Assembly: GCF_009857475.1 (NCBI RefSeq)
Contig: NZ_WWCJ01000029.1
Coordinates: forward strand, 1 to 59,103
Direction of reading: 5' to 3'
Length of the DNA: 59,103 nt
DNA from: Pseudoduganella guangdongensis
GTDB taxonomy: Bacteria; Pseudomonadota; Gammaproteobacteria; Burkholderiales; Burkholderiaceae_D
Shown piece by piece: positions 16,367 to 25,084 of the stretch. A program made the position numbers and the translations under genes. Below the pieces are notes generated by a model. That model was not told the origin of the DNA. It saw only the letters and a list, made by a program, of their open reading frames with translations, and made no database searches. Each line of letters begins with the position of its first letter. Position 1 is the stretch's first letter.

Positions 16367-16486
16367 TACACAATTCGCAATTTAAAAGCACTCTCGTGCG
16401 CTTTTAGTGTAAACTTCGGTGCCCTTGCGCATTTCCCCCAGCGCAAGGTTAAACATATATCAATAACTAACAAGCCGAGACTTACC

Positions 16487-17923
16487 TTGAACCCAAAATA
16501 CCTCACTCTGCTGGTAGCGGCCGCGCTGTCCGCTGCTTCTTTCTCCGCTAACGCATCCGGTTACCGCTTTGGTTCCCAGTCCGTGTCCGGTCAAGGCACG
16601 GCCGATGCCAACGGCGCCGAAGCGGCCGACGCCTCCACCATCTTCGCCAACCCGGCCGGCCTGACCCGCCTGGACGGCATGCAGTTCGTGGGCGGCGTAA
16701 CCGCCGTGGTGCCGCATTCCGAATACAAGGATGCTGGCTCCAAGCGCTTCACCGGCACCCCGACCGGCGGCGTCGCCAGCCTGGATGACTACGCGCCGAC
16801 CGCTGTCGCCGCACCGTCCCTCTACCTGTCCAAGAAGCTGAACGACCAGTGGACCGTGGGCCTGGGCACCTTCGTGCCGTACGGCGCCAAGCTGTCCTAT
16901 GACTACGGCTGGACCGGCCGCTACGCGCTGACCAACATCGACCTGAAGTCGATGACCATCAACCCAAGCGTGGCCTTCAAGCTGAACGAGCAGCACTCCT
17001 TCGGTTTCGGCCTGGACGCCGAGTTCATGAAGGCCTACCTGGGCCAGGGCGTGGACGTGCCTGGTTCCGTGCTGGCACTGAGCTCGCCAACCCCGGAAGC
17101 GCAAGCGCGCCGCGCTGAGCTGCTGAAGCACATCGTCGCCGCCGGCGGCAACCCAGCCGCGCTGGCCTCCATCAAGGATGGCCACGCCGAGATGGACGGC
17201 AAGGATTGGGGCTATGGCTTCAACCTGGGCTATATGTACCACCTGAGCAAAGACACCCGTTTCGGCGTGGCTTACCGCTCCTCGATCCACCACAAGCTGC
17301 GCGGCAAGGCCGTGTGGGACTTCTCTGGTGTGACCACCGACGCCGTGGTGAACAAGGTGCTGCAAGCGTCCTCGCGCAAGACCAATTCGGCCGCGCTGGT
17401 TGACATCAAGACCCCGGAAACCCTGTCGGTCAACATGTTCTCCCAGGTGGACGACGAGCTGGCCCTGATGGCTGACGTGACCTGGTCCCGTCATTCCCGC
17501 ATGAAGGACCTGCACATCGAGTTCGTCGGCACCACCGAAGGCGACGAAGTGATCCGCCAGCAGTGGAAAAACACCCTGCGCGCATCGCTCGGCATGAACT
17601 ACAAGCTGAACAGCAACTGGATGCTGCGCGCCGGTGTGGCGATTGATGAAGCGCCAGTGGAAAACGCGACCCTGCGTCACGCCGCGCTGCCGGATTCCGA
17701 CCGCAAGCAACTGTCCTTCGGCGCCAACTGGAAGCTGTCGAACAATTCCTCGATCGACCTGGCCTACAGCTTCCTGAAGTTTGACGAAGCCAAGACCACC
17801 TACAAGAACGACTGCAGCCCGCTGCACCCAGCCGGCTCCTGCACCGGCAACGGCGAAACCACCGTTGGCGCATGGAACACCCGCCTGCACCTGCTGGGCC
17901 TGTCGTACAACCACAAGTTCTAA
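16487..17923 (+). CDS. OmpP1/FadL-family outer membrane transporter
   Basis: The frame is open from 16211 but that covers the PEP-CTERM tail and terminator. TTG 16487 gives a 478-residue protein starting MNPKYLTLLVAAALSAASFSANASGYRF, a clear signal peptide followed by the hatch region. The segment SVSGQGTADANGAEAADASTIFANPAGLTRLDGMQ is the FadL N-terminal plug signature (NPAGL). The rest is beta-barrel with alternating residues and a terminal Phe in SYNHKF. FadL proteins carry long-chain fatty acids or other hydrophobic compounds over the outer membrane. The ribosome site (GAGA) is weak. A strong terminator follows. Confidence 0.9.
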   Translation: MNPKYLTLLVAAALSAASFSANASGYRFGSQSVSGQGTADANGAEAADASTIFANPAGLTRLDGMQFVGGVTAVVPHSEYKDAGSKRFTGTPTGGVASLDDYAPTAVAAPSLYLSKKLNDQWTVGLGTFVPYGAKLSYDYGWTGRYALTNIDLKSMTINPSVAFKLNEQHSFGFGLDAEFMKAYLGQGVDVPGSVLALSSPTPEAQARRAELLKHIVAAGGNPAALASIKDGHAEMDGKDWGYGFNLGYMYHLSKDTRFGVAYRSSIHHKLRGKAVWDFSGVTTDAVVNKVLQASSRKTNSAALVDIKTPETLSVNMFSQVDDELALMADVTWSRHSRMKDLHIEFVGTTEGDEVIRQQWKNTLRASLGMNYKLNSNWMLRAGVAIDEAPVENATLRHAALPDSDRKQLSFGANWKLSNNSSIDLAYSFLKFDEAKTTYKNDCSPLHPAGSCTGNGETTVGAWNTRLHLLGLSYNHKF

Positions 17924-17945
17924 GCCCCTTCCGGCCTGAACCAGA

Positions 17946-17982
17946 AACCGGCGCCCTCCGCAAGGAGGCGCCGGTTTTTTTT
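17946..17982 (+). terminator. intrinsic terminator after FadL-like gene
   Basis: AACCGGCGCCCTCC-GCAA-GGAGGCGCCGGTT forms a long GC-rich stem with one bulge, followed by eight Ts. It lies 23 bases after the stop. Confidence 0.85.
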
Positions 17983-18012
17983 ATCGGGGCCTGTAGTGAA
18001 ATTACAGACGTT

Positions 18013-20313
18013 ATGAAAATTCGCCGTGCCCTCGGGGTGGCGATGCTGGGCTGCGCCTTGTTGGGCAGCCCGCTAGCGCATGCCGCCATCAATGCCAGCA
18101 AGCTTGGCGCCGCCTATGACGCCAGCAAATCCAGCATCAATTTCAAGGTGTATTCCAGCCGCGCCACGCGCATCGAGCTGTTCCTGTACAGCGCCGCCAC
18201 CGGCCAGCAGGAAAAGGCCCGCCTGCCGCTGACCCTGGGCGCCGGCGGCGTCTGGAGCCTGAACGTGACCAGCGTCCAGCTCGCCAGCTATGGCATCGGC
18301 GGCACGGTCTACTACGGCTACCGCGCCTGGGGCCCGAACTGGCCGTACAACGCGGCCTGGGCCAAGGGTTCCGCCACCGGTTTCATCAGCGACGTCGATG
18401 CCAGCGGCAACCGCTTCAACCCGAACAAGCTGCTGACCGACCCCTATGCGCTGGAAATCAGCCACGACCCGGTGACGGCCAGCATGGGCAACGGCACCAT
18501 CTACGCCAGCGGGCCGCTGTACCGCAATATCGACAGCGGCAGCAGCGCGCCGAAAGGGATCGTGCTGCAAGGCGACAGCCAGTCGATCGGCAGCAAGCCC
18601 ACGCGCGCCCTGAAGGACGATATCGTGTATGAAGCGCACGTGCGCGGCCTGACCAAAAACGATGCCGGCATCAGCGCCGCCTACCGCGGCACGTACAAAG
18701 GGGCAGGGCTGAAAGCGCCTTACCTGGCCAGCCTGGGCGTGACCGCCATCGAATTCCTGCCGCTGCAGGAAACCCAGAACGACACCAACGACGCCGATCC
18801 GCTGACCACCACGGGCGACAATTACTGGGGCTACATGACCCTGGGCTATTTTGCGCCCGACCGCCGCTACAGCTACGACAAGAGCCCGGGCGGCCCGACG
18901 CGCGAGTTCAAGGAAATGGTCAAGGCATTCCATGACAGCGGCATTAAGGTGTACATCGACGTGGTGTACAACCACACCGGCGAGGGCGGGGCGTGGAATG
19001 CCGGCGACACCAGCACCTACAACCTGTACGGCATGCGCGGCCTGGACAACCCGACCTACTATTCGCTGACCGCCGACTACCAGAACGCCTGGGACAACAC
19101 CGGCGTCGGCGGCAACTACAACACGCGCAATACCGTGGCGCAGAACCTGATCGTCGACTCGCTGGCCTATTGGCGCGACCAGCTGGGCGTGGACGGCTTC
19201 CGCTACGACCTGGCCTCGGTGCTCGGTAACACGTGCCAGCATGGCTGCTTTAACTTCGATAAGATGGACAGCGGCAATGCCCTCAACCGCATCGTGGCGG
19301 AACTGCCGCCGCGCCCGGCCGCCGGCGGCAGCGGCGTCGACCACATTGCCGAGCCGTGGGCGATTGGCGGCAATTCCTACCAGGTCGGTGGTTTTCCCAG
19401 CGGCTGGGCGGAATGGAACGGCATCTACCGCGATGCCATCCGCCAGGACCAGAACAAGCTGGGCGTGGCGGCGGTCACGCCGGGCACGCTGGCCACGCGT
19501 TTCGCCGGCTCCAGCGACCTGTATGGCGACGACGGCCGCAAGCCGTGGCACTCGGTCAATTTCATCACCGCGCACGACGGCTTCACGCTCAAGGACCTGT
19601 ACAGCTGCAACAGCAAGAACAACAGCCAGGCCTGGCCCTACGGCCCGAGCGACGGCGGCGAAGACAATAACAACAGCTGGGACCAGGGCGGGGCGGCGGG
19701 CGAGCAGCGCAAGGCGGCGCGCAACGGCATGGCGCTGATGCTGCTGTCGGCCGGGGTGCCGATGCTGGTGGGCGGCGACGAAGCCCTGCGCAGCATCAAT
19801 TGCAACAACAACCCGTACAACCTCGATTCCAGCGCCAACTGGCAGAACTGGAGCTGGACGACGGACCAGGCCAATTTCCAGGCGTTCACCAAAGGCCTGC
19901 TGGCATTCCGCAAAGCGCATCCGGCGCTACGGCCCGCCAACTTTTATGCCAGCGGCGACGGCAACGGCAACGTGATGGAGCAACTGCGCTGGTTCAAGCC
20001 CGATGGCACAGTGGCGGATGCCGGCTACTTCGGCAACAGCGCCAACCACGCGCTGGCCTGGCGCATCGATGGCAGCGAGTTCGGCGACAGTGCTTCCGCC
20101 CTCTATGTGGCCTACAACGGCTGGAACGCCAGCGTGAATTTCACCCTGCCTTGGCCGGGCAATGGCAAGAGCTAGTATCGCGTGACCGACACCTGCGGCT
20201 GGGCCGAAGGCGCCGGCCAGGTACGCGCGCCCGGCGCGGAAGATGCGATCGGCGGTGAAAACTATGTCTACGGCCTGTGCGGGCGCGGCGTGCTGCTCCT
20301 GATCGCCAAATAG
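18013..20313 (+). pseudogene. secreted isoamylase (debranching enzyme) with in-frame TAG
   Basis: ATG 18013 gives a signal peptide (MKIRRALGVAMLGCALLG, cut after AHA) and then a Pseudomonas-type isoamylase: N-terminal CBM48-like domain, a GH13 barrel with VYIDVVYNHTGEGG, GFRYDLAS (Asp399), HIAEPWA (Glu447) and FITAHDGF (Asp522), the three catalytic acids. The enzyme cuts alpha-1,6 branches in glycogen or amylopectin. At 20173 the codon is TAG inside the conserved C-terminal GKSWYRVTDT motif, where Trp (TGG) is expected. The frame then continues for 45 codons, YRVTDTCGWAEGAGQV to GVLLLIAK, and ends at TAG 20311. One base change therefore removes the last barrel-end domain strands of a 766-residue protein. 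The 720-residue product keeps the active site, so it may or may not be active. Confidence 0.88.
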
Positions 20314-20452
20314 CCATGGCGTTGCCGCTGGCGCCCGATTCCGAATTGCCGGCGCCGGTGCCCGGGCCGGCATTGGCGGGCGCGGGCGTGACCGGGGCCG
20401 GCGGCGGTCCCAGCGTGCGCGCCGTGCGGGCGGCGCGTGGCCGTCACCGCGC

Positions 20453-20809
20453 TCAATAGCCCGGTCGGCGGTCGCGTTGCGGATCCTTGTGGTCCACCTT
20501 GTCCGGCGCGGTGCTGGAGGGCAGGCCGCTGCCCTGCGTGCCCTGGGTGCCGCTGGTGCCGCTGCTGGGCGTGGTGCCGGTGGCCGGCGGCGTGGTGGTG
20601 TCGGGCGGCGGGGTCGTGCTATCGGCGGGCGGCGTGGCCGGGCTGACCGGGGCCGTCTCCGGCGGTGCGACGGGCGGCGGGGCCGGCGTCGTGGTGTCCG
20701 GCGTGGTTACCGGCGCCGCAGTGTCGTCCGTGCGGTTCTTGCAGCCAGCTACGCCGGCCGCCAGTGCTGCGCCCAGCAACAGGGCGCCTGCTTTTGCTAA
20801 AGTGTTCAT
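20453..20809 (-). CDS. Pro/Thr-rich lipoprotein, hypothetical
   Basis: The 118-residue protein has a lipoprotein signal (MNTLAKAGALLLGAALAAG, lipobox VAGC). The mature part is almost entirely low-complexity: runs of TTPDTTTPAPPP-like repeats up to about residue 85, then Gly/Ser/Thr and a basic end. It has no fold motif and is probably a disordered envelope spacer. It lies 13 bases downstream of the NAD(P)HX dehydratase stop on the same strand, yet looks unrelated. Its composition makes database matches by chance likely. Confidence 0.7.
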   Translation of the reverse strand: MNTLAKAGALLLGAALAAGVAGCKNRTDDTAAPVTTPDTTTPAPPPVAPPETAPVSPATPPADSTTPPPDTTTPPATGTTPSSGTSGTQGTQGSGLPSSTAPDKVDHKDPQRDRRPGY

Positions 20810-20822
20810 TGCTCAACTCCTT

Positions 20823-21749
20823 TCATTGGGCCGCCAGCACCCGCAGCAAGGCGGGCACTTCGGCGGCGATTTCGCGCGCCAGGTAGCCCAGCGGGCCGCA
20901 GCGTAGCGCGAGCTGTTCGCCGGCTGCCCCGTGCAACGCCACGCCCCAGGCCGCAGCCTGCTCCAGCGTGGTGCCACGGGCCAGGAGCCCGGCGATGATG
21001 CCGGCCAGGACGTCGCCCGAGCCGGAGATGGCCAGGCCGGCATTGCCGCCCTGGTGTTGCCACAAGCTGCCGTCCGGCGCCGCCAGCACCGTGGTCGCGC
21101 CCTTCAGCGCCACCACCGCGTTCCAGCGCTCGGCGGCCGCCCGGGCCGCGTCGTGCGGCGCCTGCTCGATCGCGGCGCGTTCCTTGCCGGTCAGGCGCGC
21201 CAGCTCGCCGGCATGCGGCGTGAGCAGGACCGGGGAGGGGAAGCGGAACTGCTCCCAGTCCACCGCCTCGTCCAGCAGGTGCGGCTCGCGGCGCGGATGC
21301 ACGGTGCACATGGCTTGCGCGTCGAGCAGGATGGGGATGCTGCCGAAGCGCTCCAGCAAGCCATGCACCAGTTCCACGCACGACGCTTCGTCCTGCATGC
21401 CGGGGCCGACCAGCAAGGCATCCACCTTGCCCGCCAGCTCGCCCAGGCGGCGTGCGCTATCGGCCTGCACGCCGTGCGCGGCGGTCTCGCCGAGGCCGAT
21501 CACGCGCGCCTCCGGCAGTGCGGTGCCGAGCTGCGGCGCCACGCTGGCGGCGGTGCCCACGGTCAGCTTGCCGGCCCCGGCGCGCAGGGCCGCCTCGGCC
21601 GCCAGCAGCGCCGCGCCCGGCATTTCGGCCGAGCCGGCCACCACCAGCACATGGCCGCGCGTCTCCTTGTCGCCATCGAAACCCGGTTGCGGCAGCGGCC
21701 AGCGCCGCAGCAGGGCGGGATTGAGTTCGGTCGCTGGCAGGCGGCTCAT
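20823..21749 (-). CDS. nnrD: ADP-dependent NAD(P)H-hydrate dehydratase
   Basis: The frame is open far upstream inside the phosphatase gene, but ATG 21749 (MSRLPATELNPALLRRWPLP) is the natural start, giving 308 residues. The fold is that of the ribokinase-like CARKD family: HVLVVAGSAEMPGAALLAAEAALRAGAGKLTV near the start, then ALLVGPGM, PILLDAQAM, LLTPHAGELARL and the nucleotide loop AISGSGDVLAGIIAGLLARG. It repairs NADHX and NADPHX. The usual N-terminal epimerase (NnrE) half is absent, so an epimerase must come from elsewhere. The start overlaps the stop of the phosphatase gene by 4 bases, so the two are coupled. Confidence 0.92.
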   Translation of the reverse strand: MSRLPATELNPALLRRWPLPQPGFDGDKETRGHVLVVAGSAEMPGAALLAAEAALRAGAGKLTVGTAASVAPQLGTALPEARVIGLGETAAHGVQADSARRLGELAGKVDALLVGPGMQDEASCVELVHGLLERFGSIPILLDAQAMCTVHPRREPHLLDEAVDWEQFRFPSPVLLTPHAGELARLTGKERAAIEQAPHDAARAAAERWNAVVALKGATTVLAAPDGSLWQHQGGNAGLAISGSGDVLAGIIAGLLARGTTLEQAAAWGVALHGAAGEQLALRCGPLGYLAREIAAEVPALLRVLAAQ

Positions 21750-22510
21750 GGCTTGGGCGCGGCCGGGATGTCCGGCTTGTCGGTAATGGGCGTGCCGCTG
21801 TCGCGCAGCGGCGTCACGAAGTTTTCCAGCTCCAGCACCAGTTTGCCGCGCTTGCCGGCCTGCGGGTTGAACTGGTAGGAGGTGACGCCGCAATTGGGCA
21901 CGTCGGCGGCGCGGTCGATGGCCAGGATGGCGCCCTCGTCGAGCCGCTCGAACAGGTAGCGGAAGCAATTGACGATCACCTGGTGGCCGATGATCAGCAC
22001 GCGCTCGCGGCGGTACTCGCGCGTGATGGTGTCGAGCACGCTGCGCAGGCGCAGGATCACGTCGCACCAGCTCTCGCCGCCCGGCGGGCGGAAGTAGAAC
22101 TTGCCGACGTGATTGCGCTGCTCGGCCAGTTCGGGGTATTTGTGCGCGATGCCCCGTGCGGTCAGGCGGTCGGTGATGCCGAACTCCTTCTCGCGCAAGC
22201 GCTCGTCGGCCTGCACCGCCAGCATGTCGTCCGGCCCCAGGCACTGCAGCACCGCCTGCGCCGTGGCGCGCGCCCGCAGATAGGGCGAATACAGCACCAC
22301 GTTCGGCTGGCGCCCCGGCGGCATGGCGGCGAACCACTGCGCCAGCGCGTCGGCCTGGCGCAGGCCCAGGGCCGACAAGGGGACGTCGACATCGCGCTCG
22401 GCGATATCGATCAACAATTCATTGGCCTCCGTCGCCACATCGCGCGCCACATTCCCCGCGCTCTGCCCATGACGCACCAGCCAGATATGTTGCGGCCATT
22501 TTTGCTCCAT
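21746..22510 (-). CDS. histidine phosphatase superfamily protein
   Basis: The 254-residue protein has the RHG catalytic motif near the start (IWLVRHGQSAGN), the second region LYSPYLRARATAQAV, and the C-terminal LIIGHQVIVNCFRYLFE with the second catalytic His. Residues 100-140 (ERLREKEFGITDRLTARG) fit the phosphoglycerate mutase-like branch used by broad phosphatases. The substrate is unknown. It is the first gene of a two-gene operon with the NAD(P)HX dehydratase, so its substrate may be a phosphorylated nucleotide-related compound, but that is only context. Confidence 0.9.
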   Translation of the reverse strand: MEQKWPQHIWLVRHGQSAGNVARDVATEANELLIDIAERDVDVPLSALGLRQADALAQWFAAMPPGRQPNVVLYSPYLRARATAQAVLQCLGPDDMLAVQADERLREKEFGITDRLTARGIAHKYPELAEQRNHVGKFYFRPPGGESWCDVILRLRSVLDTITREYRRERVLIIGHQVIVNCFRYLFERLDEGAILAIDRAADVPNCGVTSYQFNPQAGKRGKLVLELENFVTPLRDSGTPITDKPDIPAAPKP

Positions 22511-22635
22511 CGCAAACCCTTCGGCGGACAGTCAAAAACGCATGGTACGCGATGCCCCCAGCGGACGGCACACGATGGCCGCAGGAAATGTCTTTCCGCA
22601 GGATGGCTTAGGTTAGCGCTTCCTTTAAGGTGTGT

Positions 22636-23067
22636 TTACAAAGAGTGGTCGGCGAACCTGACCAGCGCCCAGCATGCGCCCGCTTTCTTGAAATAGAAGG
22701 AGAACATGTAGTCGGTGCCGGGCTGGCTGAACGTCACGGCGCGCACGCCGCCGGGTTCCGGCGCAATGGTCCGCTTCAGCCCCGCCGAGGCCTGGCGCGC
22801 ACGGGTCGGCCACGTCGCGCGCTGCGCATCCTTGTCGCTGGTGTCCTGGATGACGTATTTCACCTCGAAGGGCTCATCCTGGCTCTGGTTGTCGATGCGC
22901 GAGGCGGCCAGGGGAAAGCGCGTGTGCTTGCGCTGGAAGGCGGGATCGCTTTCGAATTTGCCGACGAAGGCTTTGAAATCGGCGGGGCATGCCGCTGCCG
23001 CCTGCGCTGGCCACGGCATGCTGGCGGACAGCGCGAAGAAGAGAGTAATAATCTGTTGAAACTTCAT
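22636..23067 (-). CDS. secreted protein, DUF4348-like
   Basis: The 143-residue protein has a signal peptide (MKFQQIITLFFALSASMPWPAQA) followed by CPADFKAFVGKFESDPAFQRKHTRFPLAA. The pattern F-x-F-x2-D-x2-FQ-x3-FPL is reminiscent of DUF4348 proteins. The C-terminus TDYMFSFYFKKAGACWALVRFADHSL has two Cys that could pair in the periplasm. The function is unknown. Its ATG overlaps the stop of the VOC gene by 4 bases, so both are in one operon. Confidence 0.75.
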   Translation of the reverse strand: MKFQQIITLFFALSASMPWPAQAAAACPADFKAFVGKFESDPAFQRKHTRFPLAASRIDNQSQDEPFEVKYVIQDTSDKDAQRATWPTRARQASAGLKRTIAPEPGGVRAVTFSQPGTDYMFSFYFKKAGACWALVRFADHSL

Positions 23068-23516
23068 GGGTTCACCTTATCGACGACCAGCCTGTGCTCC
23101 GCATCCAGTAGCCAGCCGTCTTCATAATCGACTTCGAACAGGTGGCCATCCGGATCTTTGAAATAGCCAGCCACGCCCCAATCGGTCTTTGTCGCGGGTT
23201 TGATGAGGGTGCCGCCTGCGGCGACGGCCTGTTCGAGGATGCGCGGGACATCGTCGGCCGAACGCGCCAGATACACCAGCCCGATGCCGGCAAAGCCCGA
23301 GCCTTGCGGGGTCGGTGCCATGGCGTCGCTGGCGAACGCCGCGCGCGACAACAGGCATAGCGCATAGCCGCCCAGGTCGAATTTCACGAAGCCGTCATTG
23401 CTGGTTGGCGACTTCGCCCAGCCCAGGGATTCGTAGAATTTGCTGGAGGCGGCGACATCGTGAACGCCCAGCAGGATGAGGTGCAGCCGTTGGCTCGGTC
23501 GAAGCGCTGTGGTCAT
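23064..23516 (-). CDS. VOC-family (glyoxalase-like) protein
   Basis: The 150-residue protein has two beta-alpha-beta-beta-beta units of the vicinal oxygen chelate fold: LHLILLGVHDVAASSKFYESLGW at the start and IGLVYLARSADDVPRILEQAVAAGGTLIKPATKT in the second half, then GVAGYFKDPDGHLFEVDYEDGW. The metal-ligand pattern (His near residue 12, Glu in the last motif) is partly visible. Such proteins act as dioxygenases, lyases, isomerases or resistance proteins; the substrate is not clear. The frame ends inside the start of the secreted protein gene. Confidence 0.9.
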   Translation of the reverse strand: MTTALRPSQRLHLILLGVHDVAASSKFYESLGWAKSPTSNDGFVKFDLGGYALCLLSRAAFASDAMAPTPQGSGFAGIGLVYLARSADDVPRILEQAVAAGGTLIKPATKTDWGVAGYFKDPDGHLFEVDYEDGWLLDAEHRLVVDKVNP

Positions 23517-23737
23517 GGAAGTTGATTTTTTGGCAAAGCCGCATTATCGCGCAAGCGCTTGCGTTTAGCCAATTTGAGGCCGTTGGGGTGCGGGTGCCAT
23601 CTGCACGCCTGTCGCCGACAGGTGTGCACAGGCGCCTCCGAGCGTGCACTGGCGAATTGCGGCAGACTGGCGGTGTATCCAAAAAAGCAACTTAGCTCAG
23701 ATACAGCCATAACCAACCTTTTTGCGAGCCTGAATCC

Positions 23738-24325
23738 ATGAAAACTACTTTTGTACTCCTGGCGTCCATCTACGCATCCAGCGCCTTCGCTTCGCCCGGC
23801 GAGCTGCCAAGCGTCACCGCCCACCCCATCTTCAAGCAGCCTTACACCTGCACCGAGCATTGGCTGGGAAGCCTCAAAGCGCCCGGCGATGCGCTCGGTG
23901 CCGACTGCGTGATCCAACAAATGGTCGAAGTCAAAGGCCGCCTGTGGATGCGGGCGCACAAGGGCGATGGCCGCCGCAATTCGGATTGGTATGGCTGGGG
24001 GCAGGAGGTCCTGTCGCCATGTGCGTGCGAGGTGGTCAACGTTAAGAACAATCCGACGCCAAACAAACCGGGAATACTCGGCAAGGCGCCAGCAGGATTC
24101 GTGGAGTTGAAGCGCGAGGACGGGGTGCATTTCGTCCTGGCCCACGTGACCCGGATGACCGTCAAGCCCGGGGATAAAGTCGACAGCGGCCAGCACATTG
24201 CCTATGTGGGAAACAACGGCTTCTCGCGCCACCCGCATATCCACATGGGGGCATGGAGGGATAAGGAGTCGCTGCAAATCCGCTTTGATCTCGCTGCCAT
24301 GGGCAAGCTGTTTGCGGAGAACTGA
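23738..24325 (+). CDS. secreted M23-like peptidase domain protein
   Basis: The 195-residue protein has a signal peptide (MKTTFVLLASIYASSAFASP). Its LytM-like features are: DCVIQQMVEVKGRLW in the first part, VLSPCACEVVNVKNN as the sheet with the A-x-G-like turn, and FVLAHVTRMTVKPGDKVDSGQHIAYVGNNGFSRHPHIHMGAW, where HIH is the HxH metal site. The classical first ligands (H-x3-D) are not obvious, so the protein may be active on cell wall peptides or be a degenerate relative. It is monocistronic and convergent with the dsbA operon. Confidence 0.85.
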   Translation: MKTTFVLLASIYASSAFASPGELPSVTAHPIFKQPYTCTEHWLGSLKAPGDALGADCVIQQMVEVKGRLWMRAHKGDGRRNSDWYGWGQEVLSPCACEVVNVKNNPTPNKPGILGKAPAGFVELKREDGVHFVLAHVTRMTVKPGDKVDSGQHIAYVGNNGFSRHPHIHMGAWRDKESLQIRFDLAAMGKLFAEN

Positions 24326-24370
24326 CGCCGCCCGCTGAAACGAGACTGCACGCGCTACGCAGCGCCAAGC

Positions 24371-24399
24371 GCAAAATGGGGCGGACCATGCCGCCCCTG
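24371..24399 (-). terminator. intrinsic terminator after dsbA-like gene
   Basis: GGGGCGG-N6-CCGCCCC is a 7-bp GC stem. On the minus strand it is followed by ATTTTGC, so it ends transcripts from the cystine transporter/DsbA operon. Confidence 0.5.
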
Positions 24400-24408
24400 G
24401 TCTAACGC

Positions 24409-25065
24409 TTACTGGCGCGAGCGTGCCACCAGCGCATCCAGCACCTGCAAGGACGCCGGAATCACATCATCATTGGCCAGGTGGCGGTTAGCCTGTGCCA
24501 CCATGCTCGGCTCCGTGCTGTACTTGCCGTTGACGATGATGGTCGGGGTGCCGGTCACGGCGTAGCTGTCCGCCATGCGGCCCAGCGCCTTCATGCGCAT
24601 GTTCACGCCGAAGGAGTTGTAAGCCGCCAGGAACTTCTCCTTGTCGATGCCGTTGCGCACCGCCCACTCGAGATTCTCCGCGTCGCTGCGCAGGCGGCGG
24701 CGCTCCTGGTGCCAGGCCTGCAGCACCTTGTCATGCATGGCGTCCTGCAGCTGCAGCGCCTCCAGCGTGGCGAACAGGCGCGCTTCGAAGTCGCGCGGCT
24801 CGCCGCTGGAGAGGTGGATGCGGCGGAAGTTCACCTTGTCCGCGTTCTTCTTGACCCATGCCGCGAGCGGCGCTTCCACCATATTGCAAGCCGGGCAGTG
24901 ATACATGAAGAATTCGATCACCTCGACCTTGCCTTCCACCTTCTGGGTCGGCTGCGGCGTCGGCAGGGTGCGGAATTCGGCGCCGTTCACCGGGTTGGTG
25001 GGCGAGGCGAGGGCGGTGCCGGCGCACAGTGCGGCCAGCGCCAGGGACAGGGTAAGACGACGCAT
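24409..25065 (-). CDS. dsbA: DsbA-family thiol:disulfide oxidoreductase (CPAC)
   Basis: The 218-residue protein has a signal peptide cut near residue 20 and the thioredoxin fold with the helical insert: VIEFFMYHCPACNMVEAPLAAW, active-site C57-P-A-C60, helical domain about residues 80-150, and the cis-Pro loop VTGTPTIIVNGKY. DsbA normally reads CPHC; here the third residue is Ala, which lowers the oxidising power expected for this enzyme. The gene is 19 bases downstream of the cystine transporter, so sulfur supply and disulfide chemistry share an operon. No DsbB is in view. Confidence 0.9.
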   Translation of the reverse strand: MRRLTLSLALAALCAGTALASPTNPVNGAEFRTLPTPQPTQKVEGKVEVIEFFMYHCPACNMVEAPLAAWVKKNADKVNFRRIHLSSGEPRDFEARLFATLEALQLQDAMHDKVLQAWHQERRRLRSDAENLEWAVRNGIDKEKFLAAYNSFGVNMRMKALGRMADSYAVTGTPTIIVNGKYSTEPSMVAQANRHLANDDVIPASLQVLDALVARSRQ

Positions 25066-25084
25066 GAAGTCTCCTTAAAGTGCT

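Noticed and set aside
18073..19920. A 615-codon minus-strand frame opposite the isoamylase
   Set aside because: Val/Ala/His/Arg-rich shadow with no motif; the plus strand encodes all isoamylase motifs.
22625..22813. Minus-strand frame within the secreted DUF4348-like gene
   Set aside because: It is a second frame of the same strand within a gene that has a signal peptide and conserved pattern.
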